A stretch of DNA of 53,330 bases. Origin: a virus. Under the pieces are notes generated by a model. It did no database searches. It worked only from the letters and a program-made list of their open reading frames with translations, and was not told the DNA's origin. Position numbers and translations under genes: made by a program. Below, piece after piece: positions 35,236 through 44,385 of this stretch (the first letter of the stretch is position 1; each line of letters starts with the position of its first letter). The DNA lies in IMG/VR virus record IMGVR_UViG_3300022685_000036, positions 1-53,330 of that record, one strand, 5' to 3'.

Positions 35236-35703
35236 ATGAAAGAATTGCAAGATCCTGGCCTGTGTGTAGAGCAGAGGTATTTCAACGCAAAGACGGTTTT
35301 GGGGCGCATGCTGGACATGGGTCGCATGCTCGACTGCCCCGCCACGTCAGCAAAGCGTGAGGCCGTGAAGGCGGTTCTGCGGGAAACCGGCGTTGACCTG
35401 CGCCCCATGTTGGCGTTTGCAGTGGCGGTCGGTGGCGAGCAGTGGCTGAGCCTGTCGGCGTTGCGCGCAGAGCTTGACGTGACATCGGAGGACCACATGA
35501 ACGAAATTCTGAAGTCGTTAGGGCTTCAGGACTGCATCGGTGGCGAGTGGGTGCCCGCGGATTCCGGCGCTGGGCTCTTCTGGCGCATGGTGCCCCGGCG
35601 CAAGGGTGCGCCCGTGAGCCACGGTGTTCAGTGGAACCTGACCGAAGTCCGTGCGCTTCTCGACGAAGCTGACAGCGAGGAGGACGACGACGATGCCGTT
35701 TAA
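35236..35703 (+). CDS. Unknown protein with winged-helix-like segment
   Basis: The start MKELQDPGLCVEQRYFNAKT at 35236 follows TTGGAGAGACAG. The 155-residue protein has helices and a block QWLSLSALRAELDVTSEDHM with NEILKSLGLQDC, resembling a winged helix. It ends in a run of acidic residues (DEADSEEDDDDAV). It overlaps the next gene by 11 bp. Confidence 0.6.
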   Translation: MKELQDPGLCVEQRYFNAKTVLGRMLDMGRMLDCPATSAKREAVKAVLRETGVDLRPMLAFAVAVGGEQWLSLSALRAELDVTSEDHMNEILKSLGLQDCIGGEWVPADSGAGLFWRMVPRRKGAPVSHGVQWNLTEVRALLDEADSEEDDDDAV

Positions 35704-36076
35704 GGAGGGCCATCCGGGCAGACCAAGCGCCTTCACGACGCGCCTTCAGGACGGCGCAGTGTTCGAAGAGATTGGGGTTGTCGTGCTGGCCTTGCTCCCC
35801 GAGGAGGGCAAGCCGCGTTCAGACTGGAGTGTTCAGATTGAGCGCCGATGTTGCGGCAAGATCGAGACCATCAGGGTCAAGGCCCTACGCTCGCGCCTGA
35901 CGAGCGTTGTCCACCGCCCAAGCATGTTCCCGCACATGTGCCGCAGCTGCGCAGACGCGGCAAAGAAGGATGGCACTATGCGTTCGGCGCAGTCCGCGAA
36001 AAGCGCCTGGCGCCCGACCAGCGCGGCCTGGGGCGCCAGGTGGAGTTATTATGCTGACGGAGGTAATAAGCCATGA
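35693..36076 (+). CDS. Unknown basic Cys-containing protein
   Basis: The start MPFKEGHPGRPSAFTTRLQD at 35693 is favoured by context. The 127-residue protein has RRCCGKIETIRVKALRSRL and MFPHMCRSCADAAKK, a possible zinc site with two Cys pairs. The last 30 residues are low-complexity and may not be conserved. Confidence 0.55.
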   Translation: MPFKEGHPGRPSAFTTRLQDGAVFEEIGVVVLALLPEEGKPRSDWSVQIERRCCGKIETIRVKALRSRLTSVVHRPSMFPHMCRSCADAAKKDGTMRSAQSAKSAWRPTSAAWGARWSYYADGGNKP

Positions 36077-36282
36077 GCAGCTTTTTATGTGAGCATTGCG
36101 GCGCGATGGCCATGGACACCAGCCGCGGCTGTGAGCACCACGAGCCAAATGTGCCGACACATGCGCTGACGACAGACGAGATGCGCTGGTTGATAGACGC
36201 GCGCAATCGTGTGGCACTGATCTATAGGCCACACCTAGACAGCCTGGAGTTTCAACTCAGGAATCGCGAGGTCCTACGATGA
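36073..36282 (+). CDS. Small zinc-finger-like protein
   Basis: The 69-residue protein starts on the upstream stop and begins MSSFLCEHCGAMAMDTSRGC then EHHEP, a compact CxxC...C-H-H metal site. A helix follows (TDEMRWLIDARNRVALIY). It overlaps the next ATG by 4 bp. Confidence 0.65.
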   Translation: MSSFLCEHCGAMAMDTSRGCEHHEPNVPTHALTTDEMRWLIDARNRVALIYRPHLDSLEFQLRNREVLR

Positions 36283-36479
36283 AAATGACGTTCGAAAGCT
36301 TCTCAGTAAACGGAGAATTGTTGCCCAGCCAAGAATGGGAAGTGTACACCTTGCGGGTCGATAGAGACCACAACGAATATGCGCTAAACATCTGGGTACT
36401 GGAAGATAACGGCAAAAGCACCCTCTTGATGTTGACGCAGGATCAGCTTGACAGGGCCATTGATAACGGCTGGAAATAG
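36279..36479 (+). CDS. Small protein, last rightward gene
   Basis: The 66-residue protein is strand-rich (MKMTFESFSVNGELLPSQEW; YTLRVDRDHNEYALNIWVLE) with a short helix at the end. Its stop lies only 19 bp from the stop of the convergent tail gene at 36499; no intrinsic terminator is visible between them, so transcripts from both sides may overlap. Confidence 0.62.
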   Translation: MKMTFESFSVNGELLPSQEWEVYTLRVDRDHNEYALNIWVLEDNGKSTLLMLTQDQLDRAIDNGWK

Positions 36480-36498
36480 CTGAGCCCGCGCTGCACCA

Positions 36499-36951
36499 TC
36501 ACACAGTAAAGATCCGAGTCTCCAGCTCATCTCCCGATACCGCCCAAAGTGCTAGGGTCAAGGAAGACCCTGTCACTGTGTAGTCTACTCCGTTTGTCAG
36601 TATCGACCCATTCAACGCTACTTCAACCAGCATTGAACTAGCGGGCGTCGTCGTGAGCGCAAACGCTGTTTGACCGGCAGTGGCGGTGAAGTGCTCTGTT
36701 GCAATGGCCCCGACGCTGGTATTGTTCAAGCGAGACAAAGCTTCTGCCAGCGTGATAGAAGATGCTTGGGGATAGTTTAAAGTACACATCTGCCCTGCGG
36801 GGCCGGTTATAACACATCGCAAAAAACCAGCAACCCCAGCAAGAACGGAAATTGTTTTATATACACCTGTGCCGAGTTCCGAAAGCTGTTGCTTTGCTTT
36901 GTCAGCAGCGTCACAAACACACTGGATACATGACTGAACCGTATTGACCAC
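36499..36951 (-). CDS. Small tail/fibre protein with paired C-terminal domain
   Basis: The 150-residue protein has an N-terminal helical part (CIQCVCDAADKAKQQLSELG) and a C-terminal beta domain, MLVEVALNGSILTNGVDYTV then TGSSLTLALWAVSGDELETR. The same C-terminal pattern occurs in the upstream neighbour. Such small repeated domains sit at phage tail tips or fibre ends. It is the last leftward gene of the tail cluster. Confidence 0.62.
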   Translation of the reverse strand: MVNTVQSCIQCVCDAADKAKQQLSELGTGVYKTISVLAGVAGFLRCVITGPAGQMCTLNYPQASSITLAEALSRLNNTSVGAIATEHFTATAGQTAFALTTTPASSMLVEVALNGSILTNGVDYTVTGSSLTLALWAVSGDELETRIFTV

Positions 36952-36952
36952 G

Positions 36953-37378
36953 TTAACCTCCGTAAGACTTTACCAAAACCAGATCGCCAGGCGATAGCCC
37001 AATACTGAATGTAAGGGTAGACCCAGTGACATTATAATCAATGCCACTTGTCATCATAGAGCTGTTCACAGTAACCCTGACTGGCTTCAAAGGAGTCTCG
37101 GGAAGAATAAGTACAGTTTTCCCAGGCTGGTCTTTGTTGTACCACGACCAAAGGTTAAACCCCTCGTCCAACCCCCCAACTACCCTGGACATGAGGTTTT
37201 GAAAACTTGCTCCCTCCTGCCCACTAGGAAAAGTTACGTAGCCACCTAAGGGCGAAACCCATTTAAATATAGGTTCGATATTTCTAAACCAATATTCAGT
37301 AAAGGCGTTTAGGACGGTCTCAGTTGCTGAGCTAATCGCCTCACAGAAAGTGTTACAACATTCAGCCATTAGGGTCAC
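36953..37378 (-). CDS. Small tail/fibre protein, related to its neighbour
   Basis: The 141-residue protein has a hydrophobic Cys-containing N-terminus (MTLMAECCNTFCEAISSATE) and a C-terminal domain PVRVTVNSSMMTSGIDYNV then TGSTLTFSIGLSPGDLVLVK, clearly matching the end of the next gene (NGVDYTVTGSSLTL ... SGDEL). The two arose by domain duplication or exchange. A role in adsorption is likely from position. Confidence 0.62.
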   Translation of the reverse strand: MTLMAECCNTFCEAISSATETVLNAFTEYWFRNIEPIFKWVSPLGGYVTFPSGQEGASFQNLMSRVVGGLDEGFNLWSWYNKDQPGKTVLILPETPLKPVRVTVNSSMMTSGIDYNVTGSTLTFSIGLSPGDLVLVKSYGG

Positions 37379-37922
37379 TCCACGCCGCAGCGTCGCCTGC
37401 GGTTTGATGTAATTGGATCCAGTTTACTGGGTCTGCTAAATTCACCTCAAAGACCAAACATTCGGTTAGTTTTTCTTGATACAAGCAAAGCCAACAATCC
37501 ATGTCTATCTTGTACTGCTCGGCCTGTACGGCTACCTCCCAAACATTCTCGGTTAATAGATTAACCTGCCAATCAGAAATATACCTAATCGGGTGTTCGG
37601 AAGGATGCCATACCGGGCATTGACCAGTGACCATGGGCAAAAAGTGCCACCCGTAACCATGCTTGTTTGCGAACGCTTCCCATGCATGCAATTGATCTGT
37701 TGTTAGAGTCCAAGTCAAGTCATAGGTGGTCGGTCTGTCGCTAAACAAGCGGCGCTGCCTTGCATACCCAGTGGCAACTGACGTTCGGATTATTCCGGCA
37801 TTCACTGAGTAACTGAAAGCCGAAATGCTTGGGCATGGCAAATTATAATCAACTGTGCTAATTAAGCCGCCTGCACAGGGTTCACCGCTAACGACATCTA
37901 GTGTCTCTATACAAGTAGTCAT
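37362..37922 (-). CDS. Tail tip/baseplate-associated protein, unknown
   Basis: The 186-residue protein follows the J-like gene with a 4-bp overlap. It has TYDLTWTLTTDQLHAWEAFA and HFLPMVTGQCPVWHPSEHPI, rich in Trp and strands, like small structural proteins. Five or more Cys are present (IDMDCWLCLYQEKLTECL). No family is recognised. Confidence 0.6.
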   Translation of the reverse strand: MTTCIETLDVVSGEPCAGGLISTVDYNLPCPSISAFSYSVNAGIIRTSVATGYARQRRLFSDRPTTYDLTWTLTTDQLHAWEAFANKHGYGWHFLPMVTGQCPVWHPSEHPIRYISDWQVNLLTENVWEVAVQAEQYKIDMDCWLCLYQEKLTECLVFEVNLADPVNWIQLHQTAGDAAAWSDPNG

Positions 37923-40363
37923 GCGTAAGCCCTCTCATCGTACTCAAAGGCAATGACGGATGTCTTTGTTCCACCAGTGTGACGTACTTCAGACACTACA
38001 CAAAGAACTGGACTCTTGTTCAAAGGCACTATGTTTATTACGTCTCCTGGGTTCAAAATAAGTGCATCTAGCTCAGAATTGAATTTCCAAGTAAACCTAC
38101 TAAATTGGCTCTTATTCCAGATCTTTCTAGCCCTGGCCACTGCTGTATCGTTACAGGTACAACCTATCAGCTTAACTGAACGTGGGCGCACACTGGTACT
38201 TGGGTACAAAGCGTAAGCCGGTTCATAAGTTATCTCGTCACGGTATTCTATTTCCACTCCGTCTTCATCGGTTCTGTTTCCCAAAGCATAAGTAACACTA
38301 AGCGAATTTTCTTCAATAAGTCCGCCGCTAGTTTGACCTTCTACAAAAGACATGACGGGGACAAGATTAGGATTGTCGTCAATCAAAACTAGCTCAGAGC
38401 CGCGAGGGAAAATGCGATAGTCTGCGGCATTTGCTACCGTTTGCAGGGCCTCCCATACATTGGATTGAAAATCAAACACAGCGTTAAAAGACCCGGAAAG
38501 GGTCCCCTCAATTAGGCTTGAGTTTTGGTTTGCCCCGTATTTCACATTTGACCATATATCAATAAAAGCATCCTGGGCAGAGGTAGTGTCAGCCCCGTTG
38601 AGTTTGCGAGTGCAAGATACTGAAATCCTATTCAAAGCGTTACTGCTAACGCCGTTAGTCGCTTTGATCTTCATTGCTAGTAGGGTAACGTCTCCATACC
38701 CCTTCCCCCCATATTGAGCGTAGACGAACCCTTTCAACCCAGTCCAAAGCACCCTGTCAACAACTCTTGAGTCATTCTCAGATGCGGCGCTTGTTCTGGC
38801 AAATCTTACCAAGTAGTAGTCACCGGAAGGGACAATAAGCCCATTCGTTCGCCTTTGCGGGGTAGTTGTCGCTAGAGTCTCGTTCCAGGTGGTTGAGATA
38901 GTGGGGGCGCCAGTAGGGTTCCCGTCTTGGTCTATTTGTGTTGCCTCCAGCAAAAAGTCTACGCTGTTTGACTCTAGCTCCCCCGACTCCTTATTTACTT
39001 TATAGAGCCCGCCGGGGAACACGTAGTCAATTTCAATAGTGCCTATTTCCTGCCCAGGTCCGCCCACTATGAACTGTTGTAAAGTAGAGACGTCATAGTA
39101 AATAAACGACACGGGGTCGCCGACAGAAGAAGCGGCTTTTTCTATATCGATGTCGGTATAAATGACCCAGTCTGGCGAAGAGAAAGTATTTGCGCCTGTT
39201 TGGGTTATATTTGTCAGGGTCAAGACGTAGTTAATTGCTATCGCCCCAATCTCTCCAGAGATAACGTAATCAGAAGCCCCGCCAAAAGAGACAGTTAACG
39301 CGTCACCTGTTTGTGTGTTATCAACCAATTTCTTAAAGTTGTCGAAATTAAGCACGTTAATCTCTAAGTCGCCGTTTACTATTCGAGCGTCCCCTCTCAA
39401 TGCGCTAAAGAGCAAGAAAGGTTGATCAAGGGTGGCTGGCGAAATTGTAATCTGTGAACCGTTTACAGTCTCAATAGTGTGGGGAACACCGAAAATGTAT
39501 ATCGTAGTACCGATAGGGGGAATATCGGCTGTGGTAACGTCAATTGCATCGGCAGCTAAAATCGTACCAGAACTAGACAATTCTGTTGGTGTTTCCAATT
39601 CAATGTCAGAAACTTCAATAGAAGTGATGACATTTTCTGGAAAGCCCCCAATAGTATCCACAAAATCGGAGTCTATAAAGCCGATTGTCTGTGTATGGTC
39701 AGTAGGGCTATACGATTTGTAGCTCACTGAGCCAGGAGCCAACCGGTTGACACTTGTGTTAGAAATATAAATATCAGAAATACCGTACTCTCCTTGACCG
39801 AGACAGAACAGCAAAAACACCCATTGGTTATTTTCGTGATATTTTGACCATGCTTGTGTTGCATAATCAGGAACTATTCTATTTTTCCCGTAAGCTACGG
39901 GGATTGAGTCACCAAGTCTAACTTGATTTTGCGGGACAGCTAGGTTATACACAGACTCTGCTTTCGGCAGAGACACTTGAGATGGTGAAGACGCGACATC
40001 TAGTTTTGGAGCGCTAGGGGCTAGGGCGTAACTGACCGCTGTAGATACGACCGCCACAGCAAGCGCAGCAAGCACCGGGCTCGCAGCCACAGCACTAACA
40101 ACAGCACCAACAGCGGCTGCCACGGGTGCGCCTGGAGCCACAAGCAGCACCACTTCGTCGCCCGGGGCAAGCACCAGGCCATAATCTTCAACAGGAAGAG
40201 GGGCCTTGTTTAGAAATGTTTGATGGCTGCCCGGGAAACCCTCAGGATAAAACTTGTTCAAAAAGCCGCTCTGTCCATCATTCGAACAGTAGGGGCCTAC
40301 CCATTCTCTGATTTGGTAGTCAGATGGGTTCAGCGGATTGTCAACAATGATTATCCTAGCCAT
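37919..40363 (-). CDS. Central tail tip protein (J/gp-tip-like)
   Basis: The 814-residue protein starts MARIIIVDNPLNPSDYQIRE, has a hydrophobic Ala/Val-rich segment at about residues 80-110 (VAAAVGAVVSAVAASPVLAA), then the LGDSIPVAYGKNRIVPDY domain typical of tail-tip proteins. Beta-rich domains follow, and a C-terminal phage-tail-3-like region (KIWNKSQFSRFTWKFNSELD; LNPGDVINIVPL). Lambda J-type proteins fix the fibre and receptor specificity. It overlaps the NlpC-like gene by 13 bp, in lambda order (TMP, minor tail, K-like, J-like). Confidence 0.85.
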   Translation of the reverse strand: MARIIIVDNPLNPSDYQIREWVGPYCSNDGQSGFLNKFYPEGFPGSHQTFLNKAPLPVEDYGLVLAPGDEVVLLVAPGAPVAAAVGAVVSAVAASPVLAALAVAVVSTAVSYALAPSAPKLDVASSPSQVSLPKAESVYNLAVPQNQVRLGDSIPVAYGKNRIVPDYATQAWSKYHENNQWVFLLFCLGQGEYGISDIYISNTSVNRLAPGSVSYKSYSPTDHTQTIGFIDSDFVDTIGGFPENVITSIEVSDIELETPTELSSSGTILAADAIDVTTADIPPIGTTIYIFGVPHTIETVNGSQITISPATLDQPFLLFSALRGDARIVNGDLEINVLNFDNFKKLVDNTQTGDALTVSFGGASDYVISGEIGAIAINYVLTLTNITQTGANTFSSPDWVIYTDIDIEKAASSVGDPVSFIYYDVSTLQQFIVGGPGQEIGTIEIDYVFPGGLYKVNKESGELESNSVDFLLEATQIDQDGNPTGAPTISTTWNETLATTTPQRRTNGLIVPSGDYYLVRFARTSAASENDSRVVDRVLWTGLKGFVYAQYGGKGYGDVTLLAMKIKATNGVSSNALNRISVSCTRKLNGADTTSAQDAFIDIWSNVKYGANQNSSLIEGTLSGSFNAVFDFQSNVWEALQTVANAADYRIFPRGSELVLIDDNPNLVPVMSFVEGQTSGGLIEENSLSVTYALGNRTDEDGVEIEYRDEITYEPAYALYPSTSVRPRSVKLIGCTCNDTAVARARKIWNKSQFSRFTWKFNSELDALILNPGDVINIVPLNKSPVLCVVSEVRHTGGTKTSVIAFEYDERAYA

Positions 40364-40737
40364 CTTAAAACCTTTTGCTTTTTATAGCCAAGCCGGTAGA
40401 GTACTCTGGGGTCTATCCTTATTACTCCGGCTTGCCCCTTGGTTATGTGCAGGACACTGCTTTCATCAACAAAAGGACAAACGTGAGCCCATTGTCTTGA
40501 AGTCCCGCATATTAATACATCGCCCTTTTTTGGGTGGGAGACTTCTTGCCATTTTGGAGACGCCCTGCTGTTTTCTATGTATTCATTTATTACTTCGAAA
40601 TCCATTTTTCCAAAGCTTAGCACGTAATCACAATTGATACCTAACCGAGACATAACTTCCAGAGTCAGCCCCCAACAGTCGTAAGCATTTGGCCCACGGC
40701 CCTGCCACTGAAACGGTTTTCCGATCAAATCATTCAT
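40351..40737 (-). CDS. NlpC/P60-like tail assembly protein (lambda K-like)
   Basis: The 128-residue protein has the papain-like triad of NlpC/P60 peptidases: Cys21 in NAYDCWGLTLEVMSRLG, His85 in RQWAHVCPFV, and a polar partner in SVLHITKGQ (H97). Lambda K-type proteins cut peptidoglycan during tail entry or mature the tail tip. Neighbours on both sides are tail proteins (DUF1833-like and J-like). Confidence 0.85.
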   Translation of the reverse strand: MNDLIGKPFQWQGRGPNAYDCWGLTLEVMSRLGINCDYVLSFGKMDFEVINEYIENSRASPKWQEVSHPKKGDVLICGTSRQWAHVCPFVDESSVLHITKGQAGVIRIDPRVLYRLGYKKQKVLRWLG

Positions 40738-41225
40738 CTTCTAGTCAGACCCGGGTAAAGGTCCGGTCTATAAAGTTCTCTAGGAAATCTTGCGTTGAAT
40801 ATGTCCACCCTAGTGGCAGTCCCAGACATGACGAACGTGTCTAATGTCAAATCCGTTAGACTAAGATCCCAAGGAGGATCGTACTGCGGGTCTAGCACCC
40901 CTTTGATGTATTGGGTAACGCGACACCGGATTGGCTCTTCAGGTCTATTACGAACATTCTGAAGAGCATTCCACATCTCTTCACCTATATTGCAAACCCG
41001 AATGCTTAAATCCTGCTGTCCCTCTGCATCCACAACAGGGAGCACAACTTCAAACGGTATGGGTTGGAAAACCCGATTAACCCCTTCAAACAAACCAGTT
41101 TGTGCTTGATGGTCATTCGTCAAAAAATATGAACCAGCAGCGCTATGAGAAAGAATAAGAGCGTCCCACCAGTCTACGTCAACTTCACTAGTGTAGCGCT
41201 GCTGCATTTCTGGTGACAAAGCCAT
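40734..41225 (-). CDS. DUF1833-like tail protein
   Basis: The 163-residue protein lies between tape measure and the NlpC-like gene, where DUF1833 proteins are found. It shows the beta-rich VFQPIPFEVVLPVVDAEGQQ, the helix EMWNALQNV, PIRCRVTQYIKG, and LTDLTLDTFVMSGTATRVDI. It overlaps its neighbours by 1-4 bp. It probably forms part of the distal tail ring. Confidence 0.75.
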   Translation of the reverse strand: MALSPEMQQRYTSEVDVDWWDALILSHSAAGSYFLTNDHQAQTGLFEGVNRVFQPIPFEVVLPVVDAEGQQDLSIRVCNIGEEMWNALQNVRNRPEEPIRCRVTQYIKGVLDPQYDPPWDLSLTDLTLDTFVMSGTATRVDIFNARFPRELYRPDLYPGLTRR

Positions 41226-43651
41226 TATCTACCCCTTCGTAACTTATAAGCTTGGTCCAACGCGCGGGCTGTAGAATTGCCGCCACGTTGTATCCGATCA
41301 TCCATTTGCCCAATAGCAATTTCGATTATTTCGCGGTCACCAAGTTGTCGTGTCCGACGGCTAACGTCTTCACCAGAGTAGTTATTTATCACCACTTCAG
41401 TTCCGCCGCCTTGGACCCCAAGCTTGCCATCGGCGCCACGCTTCAGTGGTAGCACGGCCTCGGGACCTGCCTCACCCAGTACGCCGCCTTGTGCATACCG
41501 CTTCAGCGGCCCCTCGCTAGGCATGGTGAAGTAGGTAGGCTGCGCATAAACGCCCTGCGGTAGCGGCAGGCTGGAGAAAGCAGCGCCCTTGGCAAAACCA
41601 AACAGCCCGCCAAGCACACCGCCCAAAAGACCACCGCCACCGCCACTACCAAACAGCGCAAACCGTAGCGCAAGCTTGGCGATATCAGCCGCTAGACCGC
41701 GGAGGGCGTCCTTTAGCTTAAAGGTCCCTTCCACGGCCCGATCAATCCAGGAACCAAAGCTAACCGTAAGGTTTTGCCCGACGCTCTGTGCAAGCGTGTT
41801 TGTCGCTTCTACAGCTTGTAGAGCGCCCTCACTTGCAGCAAAGTAAGCGGCTTGCGCTTGCTGTGCTGCACGAACAAACGTCTCTTGATCTAGCCCACTA
41901 TCGAGCAAGCCGCGCAACCTTTCAAGCGTTGCGGCATACTGCTCTGCCGGGGTACGGGTGCTTTGATACACCTGTTGGATTTCGTTTAAGACTTGCCCTT
42001 GCCTTTGAATAGCTTGCGCGGCATCGTCGCTAACAAAGGCTAGATTACCAGTCGCAGCAGACAGGCGCTCGTAGTCTGGTATGATATTTTTTACATAACC
42101 TTGTGTTTCTGCAAACGGGGGCACACCGCCAAACTTTTGAACGTTTCCGATCCCTGCATTATAAGCGGCAAGGGCAAGTTCTACATCCCCACCAAGTTGT
42201 TTTAGCCGTTTGGCAATGTAGAACGCGCCACCTTCAATGTTGGCTGAAGCGTCGTTCACCAATCGCTCAAAGCTAATGCCGGTTTGTCGTGCAATATCCC
42301 GTGCGGTGCCGGGCATTAACTGCATGACACCGATTGCACCTTTTGTCGACCGAGCAACCTTGTTAAAACCAGACTCCTGTTTGGCCAGCGCTACAAGGAG
42401 GTTTCGATCAACCCCGAATTTCTGTGCGGCAGCAGTAAACGCTTCCGCCTGACTGCGGAACCTGGCGGCCTGTGCGCTAGTCAGCTTGAGGGACTGAACT
42501 ACTGTGTCAGCCCATTGCTCTACTTCAGATGCCTGCCCAGATAAGCTACCACCTCCGGTCACGTCCGGTATTTCCGGTAACGAAACAGGCGCCACATCTG
42601 ACACAGCCGGGGCAGAAGCCGCGAGTTGATTGCGGCGCAGAATTAGGGATTCTAATTCGTCTCGGTATTTAGCGAGAGCTTTTCGTGCCTCTTCTAAAGC
42701 ATTGTCAGAGCCAAAAGTACGTTGGAAAAATCCAACGAACCCGCCGCCGCTGTCGGACGAAAGGTTTGTTATTTCCGTTGTTACTTGTTGAATTTTCCGT
42801 TGAACTTCACTTATGTCAACGTCTAATTGGTAGGTAGTGGTTCCACGCCCAAGGTCATCCAAACCACGGAAACGTGCCACAAGAGTGTCTATAAACTGGA
42901 CTACGTTAACTACGGCATTGCGCCAAACAGTTTGCAAACGTTGTGCTGTTTCTGTAAATCTTGTCTCTAGTTCGGCAGCAGCGGTAATTGCCTCCTGCCG
43001 AATAACACGACCTTGCCTAGCAAGCTCTTCTGTAGTTTCCGCGATTGTCCCATTCAAATTGCCAAGCGTTTGCCCTAGCTTCACCCCTTCAGTGTCGAAT
43101 GCTGCCATTGCAACCCGGTTGCGTTCGGCAGGGTCCTCAATGCCGGACAAAACACGACGAAATTCTTCCAGCAGGGTATTGACGCTTTTTTGATTCCCTT
43201 CAACATCATTAAGCGTTACGCCGTATTGCTCGAATACCTTAGCTAGCACCCCGGAATCTTGACGGGCTTCTGCAATCCGGCGGCTAAATCTTTGCAGGGC
43301 TGTGTCAGTGGCGCTAAAAGAGAGCCCGACTTTTTCAGCTTCAAACCTAAGGGCCTGAATTGCTTCAACACTGACACCAACTCGGTCAGCAGTGTTATTA
43401 AGCTCGTCGGCAAATTGCGTAACGCTGCGAAGTGACTGAACGCTAAATGCGCCTGCGAACCCAAAGGCAAACCCTTTTGCAAGGTTGCCAAGTAAGCGCA
43501 TGGATTTACCGACACGATCAATGCTAGTTTCCACATTGCGCATTGACTTAGCAGTTTTCGCGCTGCTGCGATCAATGTTCTGTAGCGCCCGCTGCCAGCC
43601 AGTTGTGTCAGCGGTGTACTTGCGGACAATTTCTAGTGTTTGCCTAGCCAT
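41225..43651 (-). CDS. Tape measure protein with lytic transglycosylase domain
   Basis: The 808-residue protein sets tail length and ejects first. A hydrophobic segment lies at about 55-75, with long helical coils (residues 80-340). A soluble lytic transglycosylase (SLT/goose-lysozyme-like) domain lies at about 400-530: AKQESGFN (E425 catalytic), KGAIGVMQLMPGTARDIARQ and VELALAAYNAGIGNV. The C-terminus has a Gly-rich membrane-active stretch (GGGGGLLGGVLGGLFGFAKG). The enzyme domain opens the host wall during DNA entry. Confidence 0.93.
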   Translation of the reverse strand: MARQTLEIVRKYTADTTGWQRALQNIDRSSAKTAKSMRNVETSIDRVGKSMRLLGNLAKGFAFGFAGAFSVQSLRSVTQFADELNNTADRVGVSVEAIQALRFEAEKVGLSFSATDTALQRFSRRIAEARQDSGVLAKVFEQYGVTLNDVEGNQKSVNTLLEEFRRVLSGIEDPAERNRVAMAAFDTEGVKLGQTLGNLNGTIAETTEELARQGRVIRQEAITAAAELETRFTETAQRLQTVWRNAVVNVVQFIDTLVARFRGLDDLGRGTTTYQLDVDISEVQRKIQQVTTEITNLSSDSGGGFVGFFQRTFGSDNALEEARKALAKYRDELESLILRRNQLAASAPAVSDVAPVSLPEIPDVTGGGSLSGQASEVEQWADTVVQSLKLTSAQAARFRSQAEAFTAAAQKFGVDRNLLVALAKQESGFNKVARSTKGAIGVMQLMPGTARDIARQTGISFERLVNDASANIEGGAFYIAKRLKQLGGDVELALAAYNAGIGNVQKFGGVPPFAETQGYVKNIIPDYERLSAATGNLAFVSDDAAQAIQRQGQVLNEIQQVYQSTRTPAEQYAATLERLRGLLDSGLDQETFVRAAQQAQAAYFAASEGALQAVEATNTLAQSVGQNLTVSFGSWIDRAVEGTFKLKDALRGLAADIAKLALRFALFGSGGGGGLLGGVLGGLFGFAKGAAFSSLPLPQGVYAQPTYFTMPSEGPLKRYAQGGVLGEAGPEAVLPLKRGADGKLGVQGGGTEVVINNYSGEDVSRRTRQLGDREIIEIAIGQMDDRIQRGGNSTARALDQAYKLRRGR

Positions 43652-44385
43652 TACCTATTCCATCGCCGGCGCCGGCCCTGTGGACGTTTGCGGAATTGCA
43701 AACCAGTACGGCCGCGCATACTATTTAACTGCCCTATCCAGATTACAGGCGAAGGGTACGAAAAACCTTTTGTACCGAGTTCAGAAACTTCGTTAAGATA
43801 ATCCATTCTTACGTCATAATTTTTACTCCTGGCTCGAGTTTGCACTTTACTAAATGTGCGTCTAAAAACATTTCTAGACCGCATATTTTCAAGCGCACTA
43901 GCATACGCGGCGATGTTTGTTACTCCAGCAACAGTCCATTGCCCTTCGTCTCCTTTAGGTAGGCCACGACTTACTGTACGGCCCACCACGTACCGGAAAG
44001 AGGCCCGGTAGTTACCTGTACTGGCAAACGGGGAAGAAGCCGTCACGAGCGCTTGATACAGCCACCGCAGCTCTTCTGTTAGGTCTGGACGAGCGAACTG
44101 TCCTGCTGGCGTCAGCACAGCAACACTAGCCCAAGGCATTTTTTCTAATAACCTAGCTTTGCTGCCTTCATAGTCTTTAATGTTATTCAGCCCAACGCGC
44201 CCGTCAACGATTTCCGGTATCTGCCCCCTCACCTCGTCTAAGGTTGTTACCCTAACCACGTCTTCTAGGCGCTCAGAATCCATAAACGCTTTCACACTCT
44301 TAAACTCATCAACACCTAAGACGGCCAAGGCTGACCGGTTCCCGGCGGAAAAAAGGTCTTTGTCTTTTATGAAGGTTTTTGCCAT
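43651..44385 (-). CDS. Unknown tail-module protein between chaperone and tape measure
   Basis: The 244-residue protein starts on the stop of the long chaperone form (TAATG) and ends on the tape measure start. It begins MAKTFIKDKDLFSAGNRSAL and ends in a strongly basic tail (FRKRPQGRRRRWNR). Many siphophages have no gene here, so it is a lineage-specific tail protein. No family is recognised. Confidence 0.65.
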   Translation of the reverse strand: MAKTFIKDKDLFSAGNRSALAVLGVDEFKSVKAFMDSERLEDVVRVTTLDEVRGQIPEIVDGRVGLNNIKDYEGSKARLLEKMPWASVAVLTPAGQFARPDLTEELRWLYQALVTASSPFASTGNYRASFRYVVGRTVSRGLPKGDEGQWTVAGVTNIAAYASALENMRSRNVFRRTFSKVQTRARSKNYDVRMDYLNEVSELGTKGFSYPSPVIWIGQLNSMRGRTGLQFRKRPQGRRRRWNR

